NCBI GenBank assembly: GCA_029582155.1
Contig: CM055905.1
Location: 6,264,062-6,328,061 of the forward strand
Reading direction: 5' to 3'
Source: Panopea generosa
Taxonomy: Eukaryota; Mollusca; Bivalvia; Adapedonta; Hiatellidae
DNA: 64,000 nt
Positions 33,001 to 43,110 of the stretch are shown one piece after another; the first letter of the stretch is position 1; the number at the start of each line of letters is the position of its first letter. A program made the position numbers and the translations under genes. The notes beneath the pieces were generated by a model. It was given only the letters and a program-made list of their open reading frames with translations. It made no database searches and was not told the origin of the DNA.

Positions 33001-36000
33001 TTCGACAGACCTGTATATCTATGCCCCAGCCATTCGACAGACCTGTATATCTATGCCCCAGCCATTCGACAGACCTGTATATCTATGCCCCAGCCATTCG
33101 ACAGACCTGTATATCTATGTCCCAGCCATTCGACAGACCTGTATATCTATGTCCCTGCCATTCGACAGACCTGTATATCTATGTCCCAGCCATTCCACAG
33201 ACCTGTATATCTATGCCCCAGCCATTCGACAGACCTGTATATCTATGCCCCAGCCATTCGACAGACCTGTATATCTATGTCCCAGCCATTCGACAGACCT
33301 GTATATCTATGTCCCAGCCATTCGACAGACCTGTATATCTATGCCCCAGCCATTCGACAGACCTGTATATCTATGCCCCAGCCATTCGACAGACCTGTAT
33401 ATCTATGCCCCAGCCATTCGACAGACCTGTATATCTATGCCCCAGCCATTCGACAGACCTGTATATCTATGCCCCAGCCATTCGACAGACCTGTATATCT
33501 ATGCCCCAGCCATTCGACAGACCTGTATATCTATGTCCCAGCCGTTCGACAGACCTGTATATCTATGCCCCAGCCGTTCGACAGACCTGTATATCTATGT
33601 CCCAGCCGTTCGACAGACCTGTATATCTATGCCCCAGCCGTTCGACAGACCTGTATATCTATGCCCCAGCCGTTCGACAGACCTGTATATCTATGCCCCA
33701 GCCATTCGACAGACCTGTATATCTATGTCCCAGCCATTCGACAGACCTGTATATCTATGTCCCAGCCATTCGACAGACCTGTATATCTATGCCCCAGCCA
33801 TTCGACAGACCTGTATATCTATGTCCCAGCCATTCGACAGACCTGTATATCTATGCCCCAGCCATTCGACAGACCTGTATATCTATGCCCCAGCCATTCG
33901 ACAGACCTGTATATCTATGTCCCAGCCATTCGACAGACCTGTATATCTATGCCCCAGCCATTCGACAGACCTGTATATCTATGCCCCAGCCATTCGACAG
34001 ACCTGTATATCTATGTCCCAGCCATTCGACAGACCTGTATATCTATGTCCCAGCCATTCCACAGACCTGTATATCTATGCCCCAGCCATTCGACAGACCT
34101 GTATATCTATGTCCCAGCCATTCGACAGACCTGTATATCTATGCCCCAGCCATTCGACAGACCTGTATATCTATGCCCCAGCCATTCGACAGACCTGTAT
34201 ATCTATGCCCCAGCCATTCGACAGACCTGTATATCTATGTCCCAGCCATTCGACAGACCTGTATATCTATGCCCCAGCCATTCGACAGACCTGTATATCT
34301 ATGCCCCAGCCATTCCACAGACCTGTATATCTATGCCCCAGCCATTCGACAGACCTGTATATCTATGCCCCAGCCATTCGACAGACCTGTATATCTATGC
34401 CCCAGCCATTCGACAGACCTGTATATCTATGCCCCAGCCATTCGACAGACCTGTATATCTATGTCCCAGCCATTCGACAGACCTGTATATCTATGCCCCA
34501 GCCATTCGACAGACCTGTATATCTATGCCCCAGCCATTCGACAGACCTGTATATCTATGTCCCAGCCATTCCACAGACCTGTATATCTATGCCCCAGCCA
34601 TTCGACAGACCTGTATATCTATGCCCCAGCCATTCGACAGACCTGTATATCTATGTCCCAGCCATTCGACAGACCTGTATATCTATGCCCCAGCCATTCG
34701 ACAGACCTGTATATCTATGCCCCAGCCATTCGACAGACCTGTATATCTATGCCCCAGCCATTCGACAGACCTGTATATCTATGTCCCAGCCATTCGACAG
34801 ACCTGTATATCTATGTCCCAGCCATTCGACAGACCTGTATATCTATGCCCCAGCCATTCGACAGACCTGTATATCTATGTCCCAGCCATTCGAATGCCCC
34901 AGCCATTCGACAGACCTGTATATCTATGTCCCAGCCATTCGACAGACCTGTATATCTATGCCCCAGCCATTCGACAGACCTGTATATCTATGCCCCAGCC
35001 ATTCGACAGACCTGTATATCTATGCCCCAGCCATTCGACAGACCTGTATATCTATGCCCCAGCCATTCAACAGACCTGTATATCTATGTCCCAGCCATTC
35101 GACAGACCTGTATATCTATGCCCCAGCCATTCGACAGACCTGTATATCTATGTCCCAGCCATTCGACAGACCTGTATATCTATGTCCCAACCATTCGACA
35201 GACCTGTATATCTATGTCCCAGTCATTCGACAGACCTGTATATCTATGCCCCAGCCATTCGACAGACCTGTATATCTATGTCCTAGCCATTCAACAGACC
35301 TGTATATCTATGTCCCAGCCATTCAACAGACTTGTTTATTTATGTCCTAGTCATTCAACAGACCTGTATATCTATGCCCAAGTCATTCAACAGACCAGTA
35401 TATTTATGCCAAAGTCATTGAACAGACCTGTATATTTATGCCCTAGCTATTTGAAGAATACCCCTGTTCTCCTGTCCATTTGTGCATCTGTTCGTTCATA
35501 CATCAAATTAGTTTCTAAAAGAATGTATTTAATTAATATTTTATGTGTAGCTGTATAATTATAAAAAGCAGATCAAGATATTTGGCAACATTCAAATTTT
35601 ACAAGAGTTATGTCCCTTTTCCAACTTGATGTTTGGGAAAATTTACTAAATCTTGGGACATTCATGTCCTATGAACACATTTTTAGTGGGTTTTTTTGCT
35701 CCCTCCCTGTTAAATGAATTACCCCTGCTTCTTTATTACATTGCAGTACCAGCAGTGTTGGTTTTGTCAGCCCAGATAGGAAATGCTCTCTATGTTTGGA
35801 GGAGAGAAAGCACAGTTCAGCGACACCATGTGGCCACTTGTTCTGCTGGACCTGTATACATGATTGGTGTTCTAGCAAGGTATGTTCTATATATTTTAAT
35901 TTATACCTCTGTATTTTAGCTTGATTGTAAAATAAATATTTTTAGGACTGGGTGTTAAGAGAGGTTATCAGGTTGATCCAGGGCTCGAACCTGTGACCTC

Positions 36001-36948
36001 TGGCACAAGCTGCCAATACCCTAGCCATTACATCACCACCTCATTGTGTCATAAAGAACCATGTATTTATCAATTGACATACAGAGACCTGAGATTATGT
36101 GAAAGGTCTAGAATTCAAAGAATATCTCAAAAATTCTCATTTTCTGTTATATAGTAGAATGAAATTCCCCTGAAAAGGAGACCATTTCCAGCCATTGGCA
36201 CTAAAAATTGTTGAAGTTATATTTATAACAAAGTATACTGCAGTCACTAAAAATGCTGTTGGTTACATGATGGTACTAATAATAAATTTCAACTCATTCT
36301 GTTTAAATATTTATATACATTTGTATGGCATTGAGAGCTAACAGACAATTTGCTAACCTAATCAGTCTTTCCTTGGATCCTGGAAGGTTACTCGAGCACA
36401 CCCATCTCTGAAAGTAACTGATAAATGTTCCAGTTGAATCAGTGGTGATGAATGACAAGTGAGACATAATATTGTATATCAGTCATTACTGAAACTGTAG
36501 CTGGGCGAGTATTCGAACATGGTTCAGAATCCTCCGTGGCCAAGTGGTCTAAGGAGCCGTCATCTAATGACCACTTGCCTCTTGCAGCTGAGGTCACAGG
36601 TTCCAGCCCAGCTCAGTACAAAACTTTATAAGAGAATTTGTGAGTTACTTGCAGAAGACTGGTGATTCTACCCAGATTAATTCTGAGGTCTCCCCACCAA
36701 TAAAACCCAATATGCCATATACATGAATTACCAGTCATGTGTTAAAAATGGTGTAAAACCTCATTTAAATAATTTCTCTCATTAATAAAAGTCTATTTTA
36801 TTATTACTTTCTCACCAGTCTGTATAAGCACCTATGTTTGTATGGTGACAAAATTTTGTTGCACTTTTTTCAGAGTGAGTGCCCTCTTTGCAGAGAGAAA
36901 TTTGATCAACACAGAATTGTGTATTTACAAAATCTGGATCCTCCATGA
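23893..36948 (+). CDS. PEX10: PEX10 orthologue: peroxisomal RING E3 ubiquitin ligase (7 exons)
   Basis: Exons: 23893-24001, 24259-24339, 25858-25934, 26442-26690, 27327-27493, 35747-35879, 36874-36948. They total 891 nt (296 aa), all GT/AG, all phases match. N-terminal [20 protein letters not shown], then [20 protein letters not shown] and [19 protein letters not shown] are Pex2/Pex10/Pex12 N-terminal domain signatures. Hydrophobic segments include [19 protein letters not shown]. The C3HC4 RING spans residues 241-278 (C241, C244, C256, H258, C261, C264, C275, C278). From the family: PEX10 acts with PEX2 and PEX12 in the peroxisomal membrane to ubiquitinate the receptor PEX5 for recycling. The coding sequence is slightly shorter than the human protein. 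The fifth intron is about 8.25 kb because of the 32-bp array. Confidence 0.96.
24090..24258 (+). repeat. 40-bp minisatellite copying the intron-1 3' splice site of PEX10
   Basis: Five units ending at 24,099, 24,139, about 24,177, 24,217 and 24,258. Each has a pyrimidine stretch and CAG (TTCTTGTTGCAG) followed by CAAAAA-ATC-CATACA-TATT. The fifth CAG is the acceptor that joins to the conserved exon 2. Three of four upstream copies keep an intact AG; the third reads CAT. Confidence 0.85.
24259..24339 (+). CDS. PEX10: PEX10 exon 2
   Basis: [20 protein letters not shown] then CLTTMSG; conserved W-x-x-W-R-K-E region. Phase 1 in and out. Confidence 0.93.
24475..25255 (+). mobile_element. Tandem-core element with TTAGCTCACCTGAGCC / GGCCCACTTGTTT ends
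   Basis: Left end TTAGCTCACCTGAGCCAAAG, three units of about 190 bp ('TTCACAGAAATGTTCCTTGG', 'CCAAGTTTGTTCAAGCCATC'), right end GTGAGCGATATAGGGCCATC then TTGGCCCACTTGTTT. I associate these ends with a very common bivalve repeat family. Non-coding. Lies in PEX10 intron 2. Confidence 0.8.
25256..25857 (+). other. PEX10 intron 2, remainder
   Basis: No recognised repeat. The 100-codon open frame at 25,526-25,828 has no splice-consistent link to PEX10 and no family likeness that I recognise, so it is not called. Confidence 0.4.
25858..25934 (+). CDS. PEX10: PEX10 exon 3
   Basis: [20 protein letters not shown] then QIPSVT; the G-Y-Q-T-x-G-E-E-Y motif is diagnostic of PEX10. Confidence 0.95.
26442..26690 (+). 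CDS. PEX10: PEX10 exon 4
   Basis: 83 codons, phase 0 both ends: [20 protein letters not shown] ... [20 protein letters not shown]. HxAxFYxxGxFYxxAKR is a Pex2/10/12 domain signature. Donor GTGAGT. Confidence 0.95.
26815..27280 (+). repeat. About 60-bp minisatellite in PEX10 intron 4
   Basis: Seven diverged units of TGGTGACATTTATACATTGA plus TTCAGCACATATCAATGCAA plus TATCATATAA. No clear derivation from the adjacent exon edges. Confidence 0.85.
27327..27493 (+). CDS. PEX10: PEX10 exon 5
   Basis: [20 protein letters not shown], then the hydrophobic [18 protein letters not shown] and [17 protein letters not shown]. Ends with two bases of a Ser codon completed by exon 6. Confidence 0.93.
27494..27805. 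other. PEX10 intron 5, start
   Basis: No coding sequence seen. A short tandem CGAGGTGTCCAAAGGCATCT / GAGGTGTCCAAAGGCGTCTA lies at about 27,750-27,800. Confidence 0.4.
27806..28030 (+). mobile_element. SINE, family B
   Basis: Degenerate tRNA-like head (GAACGCTTGCCTGTCACTGA, GAATTCGAGCCGC) then body ACTTGCAGAAAGATGGTGGT, CAGATTCATTCTGAGGTC, ACTGGATATGTCATATACA. Confidence 0.7.
28363..28645 (+). mobile_element. tRNA-derived SINE (family A), full length
   Basis: GGCCGGATTAGCTCAGTCAA (A-box), ATGACTTTGAATCCCCACC (B-box region), body with GTGCTCGAGTACTGGTTAAC and GTTAGGTTAACTGATCATCT, tail ATATTCAATCAATCAATC. Cleanest plus-strand copy in the window; the 110-codon frame inside is not a gene. Confidence 0.9.
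28646..29130. other. PEX10 intron 5, between SINE and array
   Basis: 28,726-28,800 is a short inverted-repeat fragment (ATTTCGAATTCCGTGGGACC...ATTCGAAATAACTGGATTTC). The rest is AT-rich with nothing recognised. Confidence 0.4.
29135..35460 (+). repeat. 32-bp minisatellite, roughly 185 copies, in PEX10 intron 5
   Basis: Unit CAGACCTGTATATCTATGCC plus CCAGCCATTCGA. One array is split at 30,661-31,009 by a MITE. Units vary mainly at GCCCC/GTCCC, CGACAG/CAACAG/CCACAG and CTGTATAT/CTATATAT; a few are 8 bp short. The end units beyond 35,290 are more diverged. Because 32 is not a multiple of three and the unit lacks stops on the plus strand, all three forward frames stay open (up to 1,413 codons). 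The encoded peptide is the same 32-residue cycle in every frame, which marks it as non-coding repeat. It lies wholly between the exons encoding PEX10 residues about 228 and 229. Confidence 0.97.
30661..31009. mobile_element. 349-bp TIR MITE inside the 32-bp array
   Basis: Ends CAGTGGTTTTTTTCACCATT and AATGGTAGAAAAAAAACACTG are inverted repeats. TCTAT flanks both sides, and removing the element plus one TCTAT restores an exact array unit, so a 5-bp target-site duplication is directly visible. CAGTG ends recall hAT, but hAT makes 8-bp duplications; superfamily left open. Confidence 0.85.
35461..35746. other. PEX10 intron 5, 3' end
   Basis: Leads to the acceptor TTCTTTATTACATTGCAG. Nothing else recognised. 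Confidence 0.4.
35747..35879 (+). CDS. PEX10: PEX10 exon 6, first part of RING finger
   Basis: Reads [20 protein letters not shown] then [20 protein letters not shown], giving six of the eight zinc ligands. The longer open frame in this place is a shadow in another frame. Donor GTATGT, phase 0 exit. Confidence 0.97.
35945..36300. mobile_element. SINE relic and MITE fragment in PEX10 intron 6
   Basis: 35,945-36,045 (minus) is SINE E-like with a B-box complement (GGGCTCGAACCTGTGACCTC). 36,060-36,250 resembles the MITE interiors at 12.2 and 23.2 kb. Confidence 0.5.
36303..36520 (-). mobile_element. tRNA-derived SINE (family A), head truncated
   Basis: Minus orientation body and tail (GGCATTGAGAGCTAACAGAC, GTAACTGATAAATGTTCCAG); ends at GCTGGGCGAGTATTCGAACA, losing the A-box. 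Directly followed by a family B copy. Confidence 0.75.
36525..36770 (+). mobile_element. tRNA-derived SINE (family B), full length
   Basis: Head TCCGTGGCCAAGTGGTCTAA (A-box), AGGTCACAGGTTCCAGCCC (B-box), body TTACTTGCAGAAGACTGGTG, TTAATTCTGAGGTCTCCCC, AATATGCCATATACATGA. Reference copy for the family in this window. Confidence 0.85.
36874..36948 (+). CDS. PEX10: PEX10 exon 7, end of RING finger
   Basis: [20 protein letters not shown] then LDPP and TGA. Joins in phase 0 to give WCSSK|SECPLC, completing the C3HC4 RING. It is too short to appear as a long frame but is unambiguous. Confidence 0.96.
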   Translation, partial: SECPLCREKFDQHRIVYLQNLDPP

Positions 36949-37156
36949 CGAAAAAAGTAAAGACCTTAAAGAAATCTGTGATTTATACTGCAATGTAAAT
37001 AGTAACCAGGGTAAAATAAAAATGAATAATATCCATGTGAAAGTATCGGTATAAACCAAGAAATGTACAATCGACATGTATCGGTACATACGGTCTATAG
37101 TGGTTACCAAATGAAATGGAATAACCCAAACTGACCACCATAGAGGGGTCACCACC

Positions 37157-37409
37157 AACAGGGCTAACAGACAATCAATTAACAACCTAATCACTCCTTC
37201 TTGAGATCCTGAAAGGTTAACCAGTAATCGAGCAAGCCCATATCAGCAAGTAGCTGATAACTTTCTCACTTGAATCAGCAGTGAGAGATGAATGACAATG
37301 AGACAAGGTATTGTTTATCAATCATCAAAAAGACTGGCTGGGCTGGGATTTGATCTCACTCTACCTTGATAGCCAGATGCACTACTGATTGAGTTGACCG
37401 GGCCCAGCT
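37157..37409 (-). mobile_element. tRNA-derived SINE (family A)
   Basis: Minus orientation; head GGGCCCGGTCAACTCAATCA, body with AGATCCTGAAAGGTTAACCA. Tail lost. Sits about 210 bp after the PEX10 stop. Confidence 0.8.
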
Positions 37410-37529
37410 TTACTGTTTCAATAAGAATTTGAAGTAACAGAAGGACAAATATGTGCAGTGTTCATTATGTTCATATAACATGTGTATAACAGTCAGGGGG
37501 TTAAAATAAAACTTGCCATAAAAACAAGA

Positions 37530-37830
37530 CCCCTACCCAGTTTACCAATTTTGTTGCTATAGTAACAACAATTTTTGTCCAACTGAAAAAGTAATAAAAT
37601 GATGTGCATGCTATTATTGCCCTCTATCCACATGCTAAGTTTCACCAATGTAGCTTGGATACATTTTGTGTTACCATACGATCCAGGTTTTATCCACAAT
37701 TTTTGCCCAACTGACAAAATAAAATGATCTGCACTATCTCCTTATTGACCTCTATCCACATGAATCTTGCTATGATACTTTTTGAGTTAAACATATAGTC
37801 AGTTCTATCATGTGGTGAAATTGGTAGGGG
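37530..37830. repeat. Interspersed repeat related to 13.8 kb
   Basis: CCAATTTTGTTGCTATAGTA, CCCTCTATCCACATGCTAAG, TGTAGCTTGGATACATTTTG; three diverged internal units. Confidence 0.55.
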
Positions 37831-37944
37831 ACTCATTAATTTTTTGACCACATATCACAAGTTCAGACAAATTACAACATGTTCTATACATGTAACTACA
37901 CCACAGTCTAATGACAATATATCCCTCCTATTATGTAGTATAAT

Positions 37945-38345
37945 AAAGACTGATTCTGTATATAGGGATATAGAACAGACTTGTTCTGTATATAGGGATA
38001 TAGAACAGACTTGTACTGTATATAGGGATATAGAACAGACTTGTACTGTATATAGGGATATAGAACAGATTTATACTGTATATAGGGATATAGAACCTTC
38101 TTATACTATATATAGGGATATAGAACAAGACTTATACTATATATAGGGATATAGAACAAGACTTATACTATATATAGGGATATAGAACAGACTTATACTA
38201 TATATAGGGATATAGAACAAGACTTATACTATATATAGGGATATAGAACCTTCTTATAATATATATAGGGATATAGAACAAGACTTATACTATATATAGG
38301 GATATAGAACAAGACTTATACTATATATAGGGATATAGAAAATAT
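37945..38345. repeat. 38-bp minisatellite
   Basis: About eleven units of ATATAGGGATATAGAACA plus GACTTATACT/GACTTGTACTG. Open frames on both strands here are repeat artefacts. Confidence 0.95.
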
Positions 38346-38575
38346 ATTGTCACTAGTCTCTGAACTCTATGTTAAACATTTATCATGTCATTTGTTACTT
38401 CATTCTGATATTTACCTGCACTTTAATTGTTTGTCAAGTAATAGCTCCAATTTTGGAAGAGATTACTGGTACGATGAATGGCCGCATCGAGCAAATGACC
38501 ATTCTATAAGAGGTCTTTATATAAGGAAACTTGATTGAAGGAGAATTAAAAGGCAGTTACAAGGAGGGGACCACT

Positions 38576-38594
38576 CTATATATATATATATATA
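38576..38594. repeat. TA dinucleotide microsatellite
   Basis: Short uninterrupted TA run. Confidence 0.8.
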
Positions 38595-38721
38595 GAGGTG
38601 ACGACAGGTGTAAAGTTAAACTGGTCTCCTCTTCCAAGACATGGATTTACTTGAGACATATTTTTCTGAAACTGGATGTCGCTCAAGCTGTGAAACTTCG
38701 CATCTATCATTAGTTTATACA

Positions 38722-38862
38722 TCATCGGATACCCCTGGGTGTCAATTCTAATACTCTCCATTCATCACAACAGCATTGACACAAAATTAGCACAATAACC
38801 CATTGGTGAAAAATGGAGAGTATCAGAATGGATTTTCCGTGGGTATTCAAAGGTGTTATTTA
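38722..38862. mobile_element. Palindromic repeat (GGATACCCCTGGGTGTCAAT arms)
   Basis: Left arm ATACCCCTGGGTGTCAATTC, TAATACTCTCCATTCATCAC; right arm TGGAGAGTATCAGAATGGAT, TTTCCGTGGGTATTC. A foldback MITE-like structure; one arm resembles 23,700-23,745. Confidence 0.6.
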
Positions 38863-38869
38863 TAGAGCT

Positions 38870-39780
38870 TTATCAAGTATATCCCTACCTTGTGATCACA
38901 TTTTTATATTTTCTCTACTATGAATCAAAAGCATCCATCGAGTACAATTCACTGGGCGATTCCAGGAAAAGCAATTTTACCTGATGATGGGTGACAACAC
39001 CCTATGACTGGTATATATATATAAGTTTATCTGACCAGAAACAGAATGAAAAAAAAGTTAATTTATTTTATTTGAATGGTGCTATATATTATTAGATGTA
39101 TACATTCTTAGAAAAACTTGTATATATAAATAATAATGAAAATCTTAAATCTGAAATAAAAGTTTAAAATAACAAAACACTGAATTGTTTTTTGTTGTTT
39201 TTTTTTGTTCTCCACAGTTTTATTGAATTGCCATTTCGAATTTAAAAGAGACATAGGTGTTATTTTTCTGCCAGCATCAACAATTCAAAATAAGTTTACA
39301 GTTTTAGAAATATGTATGTAAAGGTATTTCATTAATGATTTTGTGAATATAAATGATCATAATAACAAAATATACCTTTATGAACATATTCTTAAACTGT
39401 AAATATTACTTACAATAGTTTGATAATGTGGCTCTGAAGTTTGCCCAGAGTTGTCCTTTCAGAATAGAACTGGATTCAAATCAAACTTGAATTACCATAA
39501 AATATCAGAACATTTTGAAAACCAGTCCTTTTCAACTGTCATAGGCTGATTTTCATAACTGCAAATGAATCAACAAAAACACCACTTTTATCCCAATATT
39601 TTTTAGTTTTTATTTTAATCTTAACTCGGATATGCCCATAACCATACAGACATCTGTTAAATTGACTTGTATGCAGATTTGTGTTGTCTTGAACCATCAT
39701 GAATGAATGAATGTGGTTTTATGGCGTACCAACACATTATAGGTTATTCAATACCGACAGGAAGGAAGATTCCAGGTTCA
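38870..39780. other. Intergenic, nothing recognised
   Basis: AT-rich, no coding segment, no repeat family that I can name. Confidence 0.4.
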
Positions 39781-39789
39781 CTCTGCATG

Positions 39790-40915
39790 TAAAACAAGAA
39801 ATGTCACTGGTAAGTGTCGCATGCCCCCCCAAATGGTCTGTGAAAATAACATTATATTTTATAACAGGTAGCCATGTATCCATGAATATAAAGAGTCGTG
39901 GACTGACGTTTCAGACTAGGCACGCAATTTCATGGGTTTTTTTTTACATTGAAGTGTGACCTTGACCTTTGTGTAACCTTGACCATGACATCTAATGTAA
40001 AGGTCTGGGTATTTCTACAGGTAAATGCAGGTGACACATCATCATGAAATGCTGATCACTTGTATCAAGCTATTTTGAAATTCCTCCATGTAAAACAAAG
40101 TTACAGACCAGGAATGAAATATCAAACAACTGAAAGTGACCTTTACATCTGAGGTAAGGTTCTGGTTCTTAACGCGACACTTCGTCATGTCATGTTGATC
40201 AATTGATAAATTGAACCAAGAGTTATTGAAATCCATGTATGTATGATAAAGTTATAGACTTGACTTGAAATCTCAAAACGGGCTCAAAGTGTTGTTGAAC
40301 AAACACAGTGTGACCTTGGCCGTTAAAGTACAGGTCTGGGTCTTGCGTGCGACACATTGTCATGTCACCTTGATCAATTGAACCAAGTAAAGACAAAGTT
40401 ACAGATCAGACACAAAATATCAAACAATTGAAAGTGTGACCTTGACCTTTAAGGAAAGGGTCTGGGTCTTATACGCGACACTTCATCATGTCATGTTGAT
40501 CAATTTTTTAATTTATCCATAGGTGACGAAGTCCGGACATGAAATATCAAACAGACTGCAAGTGTTGTCAAACAAAGTTAAATTGTGACCTTGACCTTTG
40601 AAGTGGGAGTCTGGGTGTTACGCGCGTCGTGTCCCCATGTTATATTGATCATTTTTAGCAAGTTTTTTATAAAATCCATCTATGCATGACAAAGTTACAG
40701 GCTGGACACAAAATCTCGCAGACTCGAAAGTGTTGTCAAACAAACTCAAAGTGTGACCTTGACCTTTGGGGAACGGGTGTGGGTCTTACTCGCGACATGT
40801 GGTCAGTCATGTTATGTTGATCATTTGTAGCAAGTATTAACAAAATCCATCAATGCATGACAAAGTTACAGGCCAGACACTAAATACCGGATGGAAGGAC
40901 GGATGCTGCGATAAC
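39790..40915 (+). mobile_element. Tandem-core element with TGACCTTGACCTTTG motifs
   Basis: Begins AAACAAGAAATGTCACTGGT. It has about six units of 130-190 bp, each with GTGACCTTGACCTTT, a GCGACACxTCxTCATGTCAT block, TTGATCAATT and ATGACAAAGTTACAGxCC, and ends near GGATGGAAGGACGGATGCTG. TGACCTTGA is the complement of TCAAGGTCA, the extended half-site of ERR/NR5A-type nuclear receptors. Non-coding. Confidence 0.75.
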
Positions 40916-41164
40916 TTTATGCGAGGTGCTACTGTACAAATATTTTGTATCCACTCTGCACACCAGATTTCCAGATAAAAACTATGTAAATGAGGGTGAT
41001 GCTGTATGGTATAATACATTGAAATACCATGTAAATGGAATAAAGATAAAATAAATACATTGTATGTTTTTACAAACATTAATAAACAAATTTTAAGTTG
41101 ATCTTTACAACATAAAAAATAGAGTGAAACCCAAATAAAAAACCCATACTTAAATGGACCTACT

Positions 41165-41310
41165 GTTTGGGAAAAACACCATTTTCAAGAACATTTTACA
41201 AATAATATATGGAATATCCAATTTTATTGGTGGAGGAAAACCTCAGAATGATTCGGAGTAGAACCATCGTCCTGCTGCAAGTAACTACATGTAGCAAACT
41301 CTCGAATAAA
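41165..41310 (-). mobile_element. SINE (family B), partial
   Basis: TATATGGAATATCCAATTTT, GATTCGGAGTAGAACCATCG, GCTGCAAGTAACTAC; no tRNA head. Confidence 0.65.
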
Positions 41311-41439
41311 AGGCTTGGATCAAGCCAGGCTAAGTCAATCTCAGTCGTGATTTAGAAGACTTGTATAAATATTTTTGTTTGTGAGAGAAATGATCTCTTT
41401 TGTGAATTACTCTCAAGTCCATTTTCTAAGTAGAATTTG

Positions 41440-41940
41440 GTTTTTGATGCCATTTTCAGCACATGACAAGTTATATATGGCATATCCAGTTTTATTGGTG
41501 AAGAATTGATTGATTGATTGAATATTAAGCGTCATTTTTATGCCACCGAGGGCTAACAGACGATCAGTTAACCTAACCACTGTTTCCTGGGATAAACCAG
41601 TACTCGAGCACACCCCATCTTCGAAAGTAACTGATAACTTTCCCATTTGAATCAGTGGTGAGAGACGAATGATAATGAGACACAATGTCGTATATCAATC
41701 ATCATGGAGACTGTTGCCGGGCGGGGAATTCAAACTCCCGACCCCTGGATTGATAGTCAGACGTGTAACCGACTGAGCTAATCGGACCCGGCATTGGTGA
41801 AGGAAGACAAATGAACCGCCGCTCTCCTGCAAGTCACTGTCAAATTTTCTCTTAAAGATGTTTTTGGCGGAGTTGAGTTCGAACCTACATGTATGATCTA
41901 ATAATCATTATATGACAACACTGGCCACAGACAACCCTTC
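41440..41940 (-). mobile_element. SINE (family B) split by a family A insertion
   Basis: Left part 41,440-41,503 and right part 41,793-41,940 (CAAATGAACCGCCGCTCTCC, GAGTTCGAACCTACATG) are one family B copy on the minus strand, interrupted at TTATTGGTGAAG by the SINE listed next. Confidence 0.8.
41504..41792 (-). mobile_element. tRNA-derived SINE (family A), full length, nested
   Basis: Head GCCGGGTCCGATTAGCTCAG, tail complement ATTGATTGATTGATTGAATA. Flanked by ATTGGTGAAG at 41,494-41,503 and 41,793-41,802, a 10-bp target-site duplication. Confidence 0.93.
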
Positions 41941-41944
41941 CAAG

Positions 41945-42210
41945 CTAGCACCCACTGGTACTGTGTTCTTTTTGAGGTCACTGGCTCGAGACTGAGATCA
42001 ATCTGAAAACATTAATCCAGCACCCTGCCTACAATACATCAAACTCTTTATTTGCTTGTTGGTGTTCAATTCCAAAGTTCTGCCAATATAAACAACTGGA
42101 AACTTTAATACTTGATCTGAAATTTGGTTACCTGGAATACATTTTACTTCTGTGAAAAGATATGGGGGTACAAATATCTATTTGTCAATGGTAAGATATA
42201 GAAGAATACA
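41945..42210. other. Intergenic, nothing recognised
   Basis: No support for a gene or a named repeat. Confidence 0.35.
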
Positions 42211-42214
42211 TGAA

Positions 42215-42388
42215 TACAGTTAAACCTGTTTAAGCGGTTGCCTCTGTTGAACAATTACTTGTCTTAAGCAGTCATGTTTACTATTTTCCATTTCTATGCT
42301 TTCAGAGTAAATTTACCTGTATTAAGTAACAACCTGTCCAAAAATGCTACTTCTGCTTCCTTTGACAGGCTACTTAAAACAGGTTCTA
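42215..42388. mobile_element. MITE of the TACAGTCAAACCTGT family
   Basis: TACAGTTAAACCTGTTTAAG at the left, CTACTTAAAACAGGTTC at the right; interior ATTTACCTGTATTAAGTAAC. Confidence 0.7.
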
Positions 42389-42900
42389 TTATCTGGATGT
42401 ATTTTCAATAAATACTGAATACTGAATTAAGTGTTCTCATATTAATATCAGAATGTGTGTTTGAATAACATTCATGTAGGCTGTTAAGATTTTAATATGT
42501 TTCTACCAGGTAAATACATGTATGTGTCAAGTCTGCTAGTATATACTGAATGAAACAGCTAATCCACCACCTGACATTTTGGGTTTGATTATTACCTGAC
42601 ATTTTGTGTATTTTCTCAAAACACATCAATGCAATATTCTTGAATTTTGGACCTGAATAAGAAAGCACATTTAGTTTAACAGACTAAATCTGAATCATTA
42701 AATTTAAAAGTACATGTAGTTGGAATAATGTCAAAATTGTTGAAAGAGGTAGTCAAATCAGTTTTCGATAGTCAAAAGTGGCGGGTTAGCTGTTCTGTTC
42801 AGTATTTAATCTGAAAGTGTATTTACTACTAGTGGGGTAATAGCTACTGCCTGTGAATACTTTATTCAGGTACAACATTTCAATCATTTTACATGGGAAT

Positions 42901-43110
42901 TTAAGGTTTAGGCATTGCCCCCAGTGTCCCATTTTTCCTAAATTCTATCCAGAGGCGTTCTAGACTGCATCTGAAATTGTCCACTGAATCGGACACAATA
43001 ACATCCTGGGGAAGGTCATTCAAACTATTGATAATGTGAAGGATGAAAATTGGTTTGAGCTTTATTTCCTGTCCACACATACGACTTATATCAGAGAGAA
43101 CAAAGATTAT
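42901..43110 (-). pseudogene. Non-LTR retrotransposon RT C-terminal relic
   Basis: Minus strand: INSLNDLPQDVIVSDSVDNF then RCSLERLWIEFRK, matching the W/L-N-x-LP-x-x-V...SV-x-x-F...LE-x-x-W block at the end of metazoan reverse transcriptases. Only about 80 codons remain and no upstream domain is seen. Confidence 0.65.

Noticed and set aside
29135..35460. CRISPR-like array
   Set aside because: Units are contiguous with no unique spacers, the host is a eukaryote, and the array is intronic.
29196..35558. Very long open frames (up to 1,413 codons) of a 32-residue repeat protein
   Set aside because: They are one 32-bp DNA repeat read in three frames, all giving the same peptide cycle, inside a PEX10 intron with real exons on both sides.
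29135..35879. Derivation of the 32-bp array from the PEX10 RING exon (GACCTGTATA shared)
   Set aside because: Only about ten contiguous bases agree and the rest does not align; too weak to count with the exon-edge arrays.
35653..35919. 88-codon frame overlapping PEX10 exon 6
   Set aside because: Different frame from the RING; the RING frame is bounded by matching splice sites.
38347..38538. 63-codon plus frame with YWYDEWPHRANDHS-like text
   Set aside because: No splice-consistent partner, no family recognised, and it follows a minisatellite; PEX10 already ended at 36,948.
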